DNA from: Isoetes taiwanensis | Taxonomy: Eukaryota; Streptophyta; Lycopodiopsida; Isoetales; Isoetaceae | Reading direction: 5' to 3' | DNA: 64,000 nt | Assembly (NCBI GenBank): GCA_021234155.1 | Contig: JAJEKV010000017.1 | Span: 3,394,024-3,458,023, forward strand | Part shown: positions 45,331-55,202 of the stretch, piece after piece | Position numbering within the stretch: position 1 is the stretch's first letter | Layout of the letters: every line of letters starts with the position of its first letter | Notes under the pieces: generated by a model | What the model was told of the DNA's origin: nothing | The model's database searches: none | What the model saw: only the letters and a program-made list of their open reading frames with translations | Position numbers and translations under genes: made by a program

Positions 45331-46800
45331 GAAAGCTGAGTGGCCAGATAACCTTGATGATAAAGCTGAACTCTTGAAGAAACTAATTCTTAATGCTGCG
45401 AAAGACACATTTGGCTCCATGCAATGCTCAAACAGGAACTATAAATCAAAGAAGTGGTATGATGCAGAATGTATAGCAGCTAAGCATGCTTTTCGTAGTG
45501 CTACTGACAAAGCTGCATCAAGGAGAGATTATAGGAACTTAATCAAAAGAAAGAAAAGGAAGTGGCTCGGGGAACACCATAAAAAGTGATAAGCAGTTTG
45601 AGACGGATCAAAAATGTTACGGAAAAGTTAAAGCCCCAAGCGGTATTGGGGATTTTTACCCAAAAACAGACTTGGTGCAATGGGTAAACACATATGGGTA
45701 AATGCAGTGTTCCTATCTTTCACCTCTCAGACGTCAAGGATGCTTTGAAAAGGATGGAGAATAATAAAGCAGCGGATACAAACGGGCTTAGCATTGAGTT
45801 GCTTAAATGGGGAGGCAATGCATTGTGTGAAAAACTTGTAGAATTTTGCAATTCTACAGCTTTGTTGGTATTTGTTTTCCGGCCATTGGAGACTAAGTAG
45901 AGTAGTGCCGTGCATAAAAGCGAGGAGACAAAGATGGCGTAAAGAACTACCGCACCATCCTTATCAGTAATGTGTTTGCAAAGGTGTTTGCATCTATGAT
46001 TGAAAGCAATTGCAGAATGGGCGGACGAAAATGAAATAAGGGCATATGGACAAGCTGGGTTTAGATCTGATCACTCAACTATAGACCATTTGGTCGCATT
46101 GCGTGTGTCGGTGAAGGAGCAAAAGGGGTGAGAAATAAAAAGATTCCTTGCATTTATAGATCTAGCCAAAGCTTTTGTGAGTAAACGAGGAGGAGACCTT
46201 CTTTGCTCGTTTGGAGATGCTTGATGTGCCTTTGGAGCTTAGACAAGCGGTGGCTTATCTCTATGAAAGTGTCCTGATAGACCTCTCTTTTCCATTCAAA
46301 CATGACATGCACATTACCCGGCACAATAGGTGTGAAAGCGAGGGGATGCCCTGTTCTCCCACTCTTTTGGTTTATATATTGGCGAATTAGAAGGATGGTG
46401 GAGAGGATGGGCGGCATGGGTGCTAGACTTGGCAAATACATCATTCGGATATTGCTTTTCATGAGATGATATCGTGCTTATATCAAAAGGCGCATTTGGA
46501 CTCCGGCATCACTTAAATGTGTTTGCGAGAATTTTTGCGAGCATAAAGGGGATGACAATTAATGCTAGTAAATCCAAAATCATGATCACGGGTACCGAAA
46601 AGCGAAGTCTTCTCTGTCGGGGCGAGACACCACTTGGCGGTATCTAATTATAAGTATCTAGGGATTGAAATATCGATAATTATAATTGGAATATGCTGAA
46701 AAGCGTGCATCGGGGGCTTAGAGCTCTTTATAGCATGATACATATGTCTTAGGGTTAACAATCTACGGCCTTTGGGAGCTCGAAGGTTACTATATGACAT
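45331..46800 (+). pseudogene. LINE-C reverse transcriptase core, frameshifted
   Basis: Pieces: KRMENNKAADTNGLSIELLK at about 45748-45810 (the N-terminal RT motif with K-A-A-G-x-D), FIDLAKAF, a GVKARGCP block near 46335, DDIVL and NASKSKIMI. More than six frame changes are needed to link them. It is the most damaged part of LINE-C. Confidence 0.72.
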
Positions 46801-47124
46801 TCAAGTTAAGACAATTTGTGCTTTATGGATGCGAGGTTTGGGCACTGGGCTGGCGAAAAAAGGCTGGGAAAAAATTGAAAAGGTTGAAGCGGCTTCTTAA
46901 TGGCCAGACTTGGCGGCAAGATCGGACTCCATACCATGTAATGCTTGCGAGAAATTTTGGAATGCTTCCTCTCGAGGTTGAAGCCCTTTGTCGAACAATT
47001 GCTTATGTGAGCGGACTAAAAACACTTCCTAATGACAGGTTGCCATGCCAAGCTATGATGCATTCGGAATCAAAATTTGGTATAACTTCGGTATGCAAGT
47101 GGTATTTGGGAATGGGAGGTCTTT

Positions 47125-47628
47125 TTGGCCAAACCGATAAAGCTGAAAGATATTAGAGAGTATGTTATGCCCAAGGTCTTGGCGAAGATGTGGACCATTG
47201 ATGAAACGGAAGTCAAAAAGCACTTTTATAAGACTGAAGTCAATCCGATGGACACATACAAGGAACAATCTTACCTATTGGCAGATATTAGCAGGAATAA
47301 CCGGATGGTGATTTCTCAACTAAGAACGGCTTCACACCATCTTCATGTTGAGACAGGTAGGTGGTATGATGTACCTCGATATGAGCGCTATTGCCCAAGC
47401 TGCCTTGATCCAAAGGTTGAAACTGAATCCCATACATTTTTAGAGTGCCCTGCCTATGAATATATCAGGAATAAGTATGCCCTAGAGTGTTCTACTTTGT
47501 TAGAACTTTTATCTCTCCCACCAAACCTTCTGAGTTCTTATTTGAAGGAAGTTTTGAAAGAGAGGAGTGAAATATTGGAATTATTTGTGAATATGAGTAC
47601 TTTTGATGAGAATGGTGCCTTTGATTAG
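47125..47628 (+). pseudogene. LINE-C C-terminal domain with Cys-His motif
   Basis: A well-preserved 167-residue frame ends the element's second ORF. It has QLRTASHHLHVETGRW, then a C-x2-C (CPSC, about 47392-47403), ETESHTFLECPAY with the His and the last Cys, and ends with a stop 73 bp before the microsatellite tail. The C-C-H-C pattern is the zinc-knuckle-like C terminus of many LINE RT proteins. Although open, the frame does not connect with the RT before it. Confidence 0.75.
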
Positions 47629-47700
47629 CACCTCAAAAAGTATTGACGATGTAATTTTAAGCCATATGGGCTGGGGGTCTAAAATGGTGTGATAATACAT

Positions 47701-47701
47701 A

Positions 47702-47773
<72 letters not shown>

Positions 47774-47784
47774 TATTATTATTA

Positions 47785-47831
<47 letters not shown>

Positions 47832-47857
47832 ACATTATTCTATTATTATTATTATTA
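47701..47857 (+). repeat. (ATT)n microsatellite, 3' tail of LINE-C
   Basis: About 50 ATT units with a few interruptions begin about 15 bp after GGTGTGATAATACATA, the end of the LINE-C 3' untranslated region. Its length of some 157 bp is far above a typical LINE tail, so it probably expanded after insertion. The open frame through it codes only for poly-Tyr/Ile and is not a gene. Confidence 0.9.
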
Positions 47858-47874
47858 AACAGTGCAGAGAATGA

Positions 47875-49100
47875 CAAAATGCTTAGTGCCAATGATTGCC
47901 ACATTACCTCTAAGGAGACACCATTTCAAAGGAAATCTTGTGCGAGGAAAGGGAATATAATGCTCGTGCCCGACTTCAAGACAAGGCTGATATGTGCATG
48001 ATATTCTGATTATCATAAAAGGGCTGCACAAAGAAAATAACATCATAAATGTATTATGCGAAGCGCAAAGGAACCACAAATTTTCCACGATTTATGTAAT
48101 GTTTATGGCAAATTCGAATAGTGGCATAAACAAGACATGTAAGTAGCTTCAATGCAATTGTACAAGACAACAAATGTGATTAAAAGAGCGTAGACCTAAA
48201 GATCTCATGCCCTACAATCAACATAACTTCTCTAAATGTTGCCTTTGAGCATAAAGCGTCACATCGCGGCCGATTTGAAAACTTGGTTGGCCTTGGATAA
48301 CAAAGAAAATTTTGTCGAGGAAAGGTAAATACACTTTCCCTTTGCCTTTTTCGGCGATTTTCGCAATTTTAAGGCGAAAAGCTCAATTTCTTCTCCATTC
48401 ATGTTATGCGAGAAAATCTACCAACATAAACCCAACAATATAAAAAATATAAAAATCCCAAAGGAAAGTGCATATAACCTTAACTTGCCTTCATTACGAA
48501 GGCATTGCGAACATGGTTCAAGATGGTCCTCTGAGCTCACCCTATCATTTGCTTTTTTTCATTCGATCGTCGGAAATTAAATTACGTAAAATATAACTTA
48601 GGATCTTATTCTCATCTCACAAATCAGATTAGAAAGAAGCTTTTACATTTTTGTATTCAATTCAATCAATTATTCTTTCTAGTCCGTATTTTTGTTGTTT
48701 TCCTTTTACGGCATTGTTACCAACACCATAAAGTGCATTTAAATTAATGAATTTGAATTGATCATTATTTGTTGCCATTAATGTGTGCCCAATCAGAAAC
48801 CGTTTTTTTATAACTTAAAGATTTGTGAAGGTTTTGTCTGGTATTCGTATCAAAATACGTACAAAGATGACGATGGCATCTCGATATTGGAAAGAAGCAG
48901 TATTTTTTTTTCATAAGGTGGGCGGCGGATAGGAGCTCGGCGTGCGGCTGGGCATATAAGCGTCGGGGAGGCGATACTAATTTGGTACTTTGCAGGTGTC
49001 GGCATGGTCATGTGGACGAGATGGGAATCGTCCGGATTGTTTTTGTTTGTTACTTGTACTAGGCTGGCATACATAGAGGTGAGCGACTTCCTGTGTTCTC
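47875..49100. other. No gene recognised
   Basis: AT-rich non-coding sequence. From 48910 the GC content rises (GGTGGGCGGCGG and following), marking the probable left part of the element carrying the HUH gene. A GTTTTCTTTGTGTTCTTG phrase is tandemly repeated at about 49106-49142 just before the HUH gene's start codon. Confidence 0.45.
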
Positions 49101-49145
49101 TTTGTTTTCTTGGTTTTCTTTGTGTTCTTGGTTTTCTTTGTGATC

Positions 49146-50660
49146 ATGTCTATGAGAAGAGCAGCCAGAAAGGGCAAGACTCTCGCTGCTGCCCATGTGC
49201 CCATCTCTGGTTCCATGCCTGTGGATTCAGGTTCTACGCAGACCGATAATTCCCCTACCATGCCTAATCCTGCCATGCCCAGTCTTGCAATGAACTTGGA
49301 GGCAATTGATGTCTCTGTAACACTGGGGTTGTCTGGGCAAGTTGTCCCGCTCAGTTTCTTTGATGCCCTTTCATCATTTTGTGACAGAAGGTGTGTGGCT
49401 GGTGCTGTTGCTCTGGAAAGGGGGTCTTCTGCAGACCACCTTCATGTCCAAGCTGTGCTAAGAGCCCACTATAAGAGACCAAGGGCTTTGAATGAGGCTT
49501 TTAAGAGGGATTTCAATTGGCACTCCAAGCCAACCAGTGTTGTTTTTAGTGTGCAAAGTGCTGAAGAATAAAAGGTTACACTGCTTTGAGGGCATGTTGG
49601 GGTATTGTATGAAAGACTTAGGTAAGATGCACTATTCTTGCCATCTCCATGACATATCTGAATCCATGGTTGAGAAGGGGAAGGATCTCTATCTAAGATG
49701 GGGTGCTGGGAACACAAAAGGCCTGTGTGTATTGGACAACAAGAATCTGCTGAATAAGGCAGCACACTTTGTATTTCATCATGGTGGCCGTAGACTCACC
49801 CCTAGCTTGACATTTATTGTTTGCAGGATGCCCAGAAGTGGAAAGTACACTTTGAGCAGTAGCTAGATCATTCCTTCCAACAGTGCTCGTGTGAATGAGC
49901 ACAGAGTTCGTGCCGCTTGGAGGGTTCTCTTGAACCCCGTCCACTGCATGCCATCTGATGTTAGGACTATCCTGTTTGGTTTGCCTGCAGGGTATGTGGC
50001 TGTGGAACAGAATGGCCCTGGGCGCCCGTAGTACTGGGATGATTCCGTGCCATCTGATGAGATGGATTGTAACTTTGAGGATCTTCATGATCCATCCTTT
50101 AGCCCTGAGCTTGAAATTCTAGATCGTGGTGTGGATTACATCCCCATTCACATTGAGTACCACACCATGGCCATTGGGTGATTCATGTGTAGCTTGTTTG
50201 TTGTACAGCTTCAAATGTGTGCTTGTTTTGTTTTCTTTGAGCATGGGTTTGTGGTGGTGATGCTTTCTTGCAGGGTTGATATGGAGACGGGCCATCCCGT
50301 CTTAAGCTTGGACCCCTCTTTGATAAGCTCCAGGATTGATGCATCACGTCCTGATCCTCAGGTGTATCCTCCAGAGAGTGAACATGTCTTCACTGCAGAG
50401 GAATTCATAACAAGCATTGTGCAGGTTGGGACCAAGGCTCACTGAATTGCCGCTTCCCTTAAGATTTTGAGGAGGCAGTTGACAAGTTTTTATGTGGCTA
50501 TTGATTCAGCGATTTCTAGTGTTGCGTGGGAGGAGCTTGGGGGTTCCAATGCCCGAGTTGCATGCATTGAGATCATACATGAGCCTTGCTAGGGGCTTGC
50601 TGACTCAGGAGATCCGCCAGCTTGATGTCGTCATGAGGCCGGCTGCATCTGGGAACCTAT
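49146..50660 (+). pseudogene. HUH-endonuclease Rep-like protein (replitron-like), broken
   Basis: From ATG 49146 the reading frame shows a low-complexity N terminus (residues 1-50). It is followed by AGAVALERGSSADHLHVQAV with E91 and H98-L-H100, the His-hydrophobic-His metal site of HUH nucleases. About 55 codons later, after a +1 frameshift near 49545, comes FEGMLGYCMKDLGKMHY. Its YCMKD (Tyr codon at 49603-49605) fits the catalytic Tyr plus Lys of single-tyrosine Rep proteins. A basic region with ARVNEHRVRAAWRVLL follows, then an acidic region. A 96-bp intron (50178-50273, GT...AG) fits the frame, and a C-terminal helical segment ends at TGA 50660. Lesions: frameshift at about 49545, TAG at 49864 and 50029, TGA at 50443, frameshift near 50540. 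No helicase domain is present, unlike Helitrons. In replitrons the HUH protein would nick and join DNA for single-strand transposition. The family assignment rests on motifs only. Confidence 0.6.
50178..50273 (+). other. Putative 96-bp intron in the HUH Rep-like gene
   Basis: GTGATT begins the segment and a T-rich tract ending TTTCTTGCAG closes it. Removing it keeps the reading frame open from TMAIG into VDMETGHPVL. The intron shows the gene is adapted to a plant nucleus and is not a recent bacterial or viral arrival. Confidence 0.55.
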
Positions 50661-50949
50661 GAACTGGACCTTTGTGTTATTGCTATTGTCTGGGCGTACT
50701 GTAACTATAGGGAGGCCTAGCATGATCTTCACATAATATAGTTGGAGATGGCATCCTCATGTTGTTCTAGGTAGGCCTTGAGCTTGGATTGGAACTGGGA
50801 TTTGATAATGAATCAGGCGTCTCCCCAAGCCTCGAGTGCAGGTTTAGCGGCTCATGTTAGGTCAAAGGTACAAGGAAAAAAAACCACATGAACGGATCTC
50901 TTGCATTTTTCTTGTCAAGAGTTTCGAGATTAAGAACCATAGTACTCAC

Positions 50950-51653
50950 CAGTCAGTGCATCATGCACAAGCTTAGGAGCTGCATCACCAGAAGTGCTAT
51001 AGAATTGTGTGTACCACCTGCAGATGCGAATTTTAAGTATAAAAACTAGAAAAGCAGTGGCGTAACAGGAAAAACAGCAATGCACATGTAAACCTGTAAT
51101 AGGATCTCCCTTTTGTGAACTTCACTTCAGGGTTGTCCCATCCTAGTGCAAAGTCAACAGCAACTTTTCCATGAGATGGTACAACAACAGATGCCACTAC
51201 ACCAACTCCAATAGGCGCTCCCTTTGGTGAAGGCATAGAAGGTCCTATATTCCAATTAATAGCTTTGAAACTTCCTCTCTGCAAGTGCAAAATTAATGAT
51301 ATTCATGAGTTACTCTCAATGTACTGTCATGAAGCTCGAATCCAAATATTATAAGTGAGTAGCCATCTCTTAGTTAACTACCTCTCCTAAGCTATATATA
51401 CTACATCCCTGGATTTTTCTTTGAGCGCTTTATGCTCTACAAATTCCTAACACTAATAACTTCTTTGAACTTGACCTTGGAATATTTTTTCTTTTAATTA
51501 TCCAAACCTCGAAAACAAAAGAAAAATGTACCTCTGCCATTTCATTCCACATGTCCCTGGCAGTGTGACCACCTCCCTTACCTGACAAAGAAAATGATGA
51601 GCAGACTGATACATTACATTCAGGAGTTTGCTTGGCTGCTATTGCAAACTTTA
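50950..51653 (-). pseudogene. GBA2-type beta-glucosidase (glucosylceramidase) exons, partial
   Basis: Three exons on the minus strand are collinear with plant GH116 non-lysosomal glucosylceramidases, which remove glucose from glucosylceramide. Exon 1 (51653-51532) has KFAIAAKQTP and TARDMWNEMAE. Exon 2 (51278-51094) has PSMPSPKGAPIGVGVVASVV and DFALGWDNPEVKF. Exon 3 (51017-50950) has YTQFYSTSGDAAPKLVHDAL. All borders have GT-AG and phases agree. The frames are open, but only about 120 of some 900 residues are present, and none of the catalytic C-terminal domain. The next exon should lie below 50950, where the HUH element sits in the opposite orientation. Either the gene was interrupted or these exons are a captured fragment. 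Confidence 0.75.
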
Positions 51654-51659
51654 CTGGAA

Positions 51660-53530
51660 ATGAAATCCTGTCGAAATGCCCCTGCCGCTGCCGCTGCTCT
51701 CGCCCATGCCACTGTGATCGCCGGAGGGGATTGCATACCTATCATCCCAAACAATCTCTACCGTCAAAGACATCCCAAACAATCTCTGTCGTCTAAGTAT
51801 CACAGTGTCACACAAACCCTAACTAATCCCAGACAATCGCAACAGCATATTTAGAATATTTTATGGGATATTATATTCAAATCAAATCAAGGCCTTCTAT
51901 ATGCCACTTCACCCTCCAACAAGAGGGTTGGCCCCTACGGGCAACCCGAAAAGAAAATGGCACCCCATTCTAATTCTTGCTCTAAAAATCGTGACCAAGC
52001 CTAAACGAATCTGTTGCTCTGATCTTGTAGCTCTTTTCTCGACGAATGTTTCCTGCCACGATCCAGATTAGATCAAGTCTGCAATTCGGCTCAACTACGA
52101 AATGTGATCTATGAACAATCAACTGCGAGATATGATCTGCCACCAATTGATGAATCTCGGCAGCTCTAGAATTTGCAAGAAGTGAATATGTATTGACGTG
52201 GTTGCATGCCGAAACTTGGGACAACCATAGTTGCCTGTCAAAAGATAGGAGAGGGCCAAAATGCTCATTGGACTTTTGGGCACCCTAAGTGTGATACAGT
52301 GGGTGCCCAAAGTGTCCAGATGACATAACCATATTGGTTCTTCTTTATAATTTATTTGGTGTTAGCTATAGTGTGATTTTGCATTCCCCACAAAGGCGTT
52401 AAGTACTGCGTTGGGGAAGTTCCCCGGGAGACGGTAGTTGTACCGTCCAGCATTAATAATTATCCATGTGATGTGGAAACCTAACGGAACCCATTCCGCC
52501 CAATTTTGAGTGATTTTTTATTCTTGCCGCCTTTGAGAGAAGGGGACGGCATTTATATGCCTGTTATTTCTTAAGCAATCACAACCAAGGCTATGGCGGA
52601 TCAGTTAAATCTTATTCCCTATATGCTAATGTGTTTTTTTCTTTGTCCCTATTTTGGATTGTTTTTGGGGTGGGTTTTTTTGCTTTTCAGTTTCTGCAAC
52701 AGGATAAATTCCGCAGGGACAGAGTCATGGAGAAGCATTACAAAATCACGAAGCAAGGCATGGAGCTGTGGAGCAAGGCCTGTTGACCGTCGAGAATCTG
52801 GCTTGTAGTATTTATGGTGGGCAGTGTTTGATGTTTAGTTGATTGTCACTAGTTCTTTGTTTGGTTTTGCTGACCATCTTCTATTTCTGTAGAGGTTTTG
52901 TAAAGAAGTAGCAACCTGTAAATTTCCAGATTGCAGCACCAGTCTTGCCATCAATAATCCCCTCCAAAATTTTCCCTTTTATCCTGCTCGCACAACCCTT
53001 TTGCTAAATCCTCACGGCCCCTTGCTTTCTGCTCTACTTTTATTTTCGATTCTACTCTATGAGTTTGCCCATTTTCATAGTCTGTAACCCGATCGGCTTA
53101 TCCTAAACAATCCCTATTGGATTGACGAGTATTCTGTGAATCTCTCATAGTGGAATCCTTAGTACAGATTCGTCATCCCAACCGGTCCGAGCTAGAAAGC
53201 ATCCAAGCTGCAATGCATGGGCGTTTCTGGCCCCTTCTACAGAGCCCCTGTTGCAGCTCAGTTTTCAGCTCTCCATTAGACCTTGCGACACATCTCCATG
53301 AGATCCATTAGGCCTGATGGTTTTCAGATCGAAGATCCCTACGATTTACTCAGAAATGGTTCACTTTGAAGAGTTGTTATTTTGCAGTTCCTTTTGTTGT
53401 TCTTGGGCATTGCATGCTTTGTTATATACATGAAGGGGCTCAATATAAAGCTTGGTTTTAGTTTATCAAATTCCAAATTTTCCGGTTGAAGAAATAATTG
53501 CAGGAAGCTTCCGATTAGAATTTATAAATT
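51660..53530. other. Mostly non-coding; one possible short spliced fragment
   Basis: A 71-codon frame from ATG 52593 has MADQLNLIPYML, then a T-rich run ending TTTTGCTTTTCAG at about 52689. After it another frame reads QDKFRRDRVMEKHYKITKQG (about 52697-52756). This looks like a small two-exon fragment, with the pyrimidine tract and AG as the acceptor, but I do not recognise the protein. The rest has no supported gene. Confidence 0.35.
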
Positions 53531-53710
53531 CCGAATGCCCTCAAAAGTAGTAGGAATTTTTCCTATTAAGGACAAAAACTTTCTCGCCTTCCTTATCCCA
53601 TCCCCCCCCCCCTTTTCCGCGCGCGCCTGGAAAACAGGCCGAAAAAGTTTTTGCCCCTGTTTTTGGCGTGCTTTTCAATGGTTTAAATATTTTTCGTATT
53701 TTTTTCTATT

Positions 53711-53798
53711 TTTTGGGTTGCCCCTGGGGGGCAATCCCTTGTTTATGTGGGTTTTTGGCATGTTCTGGGTATATGCTAGTATATACCTGGAATATGCT
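53711..53798 (+). repeat. Dispersed repeat, inverted partner at 57550-57668
   Basis: TTTTGGGTTGCCC, GTGGGTTTTTGGCATGTTCTGGG and TATGCTAGTATATAC here recur in the reverse complement of 57550-57668 with the same order. The shared units suggest copies of one short element on either side of the kinase and alcohol-dehydrogenase fragments. Confidence 0.5.
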
Positions 53799-54289
53799 GA
53801 AAACTGCTTCAATCTTCCTATCGGCTGTAAACTGGCGGTTGTCCCTGTTGTTGGGCGGCGGCTGTGCAAACCATCTAACCGGCCAGTGTAGGTTTGGTCG
53901 TCGTCCAACCAAGACACAAGCAGCCATACACGATTTACCCGTTGCATTCAATGGGTGGGGCAAAATAGTTCGCGGCATTACTGGTCAGAACCTGTAGCGA
54001 GGAGAAGAACAAGCCTTCATAGCACGGCAATTTCTTAAGGTAAACAGCTTGCCTTTCATTTCTAAAAGTTAACGCTCAACAGATCAATCCACATCCAAAT
54101 TGGCATGAATTGTATCTCCCCTTTTCATTTTTTTGGGTAAGAAATACTGCCTTGCTGTTATGGTCTTTCTGTCCAGGATTTCTCAAACTTTGTCTAAGGA
54201 GGCTTCTCCTCTTCCTGACTTACTTTACAATGCTGAATTTATGGCGAAGCAAGGACCTATTATAACCAGGGATCACACATATGGCGAGA

Positions 54290-55090
54290 AGGAAAGAAAT
54301 TTAGAGGGTGGCAGGCGTGTGCAATGGCTTCTGGTTAAGGAAAGGGATTTTAAAGTAAAGAAATGTTTGGGAAGAGGAAGTTTTGGAACTGTCAGGAACA
54401 GGCTTTAGTGTAGGGGAATGCCAAGCTATCAAAGAGTTTTTCGTTGACAACAATTTTAAAGTTGAATACAAAGTATTAACGAAGTTAACGGCGGCATATT
54501 TCGCCCATGTAGTACGGATATTAAGTCACTCAGAACTTAAAAACAGAATAGCCTTGTCATAGAGCTCATGCATATGGATTTGAAAAGCCTTAGAGACAAT
54601 AAGAAAAATTTTAATTTAGCTAGTCAATTTTCCCTGGAAAAATCAATTGACATTATGCTCCACATTGCCAAGGGAATGAGGAGTTTACATAGCCGTGTTG
54701 TGATTCATAGGAACACAAACTTAATATGGATCCATAGAATTCATATCCTTCTAATTTACTGGTGAAGCATAGGAAGGATGGCAATTTGGCTGTCAAACTT
54801 GCTAATTTGGCACTTGTAAACTTAAGAACTGAAAAATACCCACAGACTATAGAGGTAGAATGTTGTACATGACCCCAGGTTGCAGATAGAGGTAAATACT
54901 CACGAGGTGGATGCATCTAGCTTTGGTATTGTCTGCATGTAAATCCTTATAGGAAGGTCACCTGGTAGAGTTATGCAGGAACTGGCCAAATGCCTCTTTT
55001 ACCTGAAGGCAACCCTGAAAATCTGTATATGCTTATTTATGGTTGCATACAAAATATATTTTTACAAATCCTCCGCTTATTAGTGGCCAA
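54290..55090 (+). pseudogene. Protein kinase pseudogene
   Basis: Kinase subdomains appear in order with frame breaks. They are VKKCLGRGSFGTVR (glycine-rich loop, near 54352-54395); CQAIKEFF (subdomain II with the ATP-binding Lys, near 54420); LHIAKGMRSLHSRVVIHRN at about 54658-54715, where the HRD aspartate has become Asn; and a LAVKLANLAL stretch near 54787 in place of D-F-G-L. Near 54880-55000, pieces equivalent to A-P-E-V and S-F-G-I-V are visible, with PLLPEGNPENLY near 54990. Loss of the catalytic HRD and DFG aspartates plus several stops rule out activity. The fragment at 16503-16640 looks related. Confidence 0.68.
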
Positions 55091-55202
55091 AAGAAAGCCT
55101 TTTATGCTGTGGCATAACTACAGGTAAGTGTGGATTGAATCCATAGATTAGCTGGATCTGAAACAGTTTTGTATTGATCTTTTTGGTTCTAATTTTTTGC
55201 AG

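Larger units (their letters stand above)
44166..47857 (+). mobile_element. LINE-C: non-LTR retrotransposon with (ATT)n tail
   Basis: Order: ORF1 remnant, apurinic-type endonuclease, reverse transcriptase, C-terminal zinc-binding domain, and a 3' region ending in a long (ATT)n run. RT landmarks are FIDLAKAF at 46153-46176 and DDIVL at 46465-46479 (the Tyr or Phe before DD is shifted out of frame), with GMTINASKSKIMI near 46550. Frames break several times between 45600 and 46800, but the two ends are well preserved, suggesting moderate age. The ORF1 type and simple-repeat tail resemble animal-type LINE clades more than plant L1. Confidence 0.82.

Noticed and set aside
47689-47874. Open frame through the (ATT)n repeat
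   Set aside because: It codes only for runs of Tyr, Ile and Leu and is an artefact of the trinucleotide microsatellite.
49469-50088. Minus-strand frames of 98 and 131 codons over the HUH gene
   Set aside because: They are antisense shadows. The plus strand carries the HUH motifs and the intron.
53590-53640. Run of C followed by CGCGCGC as a regulatory or Z-DNA element
   Set aside because: It is a short homopolymer with no context to support a function and may be a sequencing-prone site.
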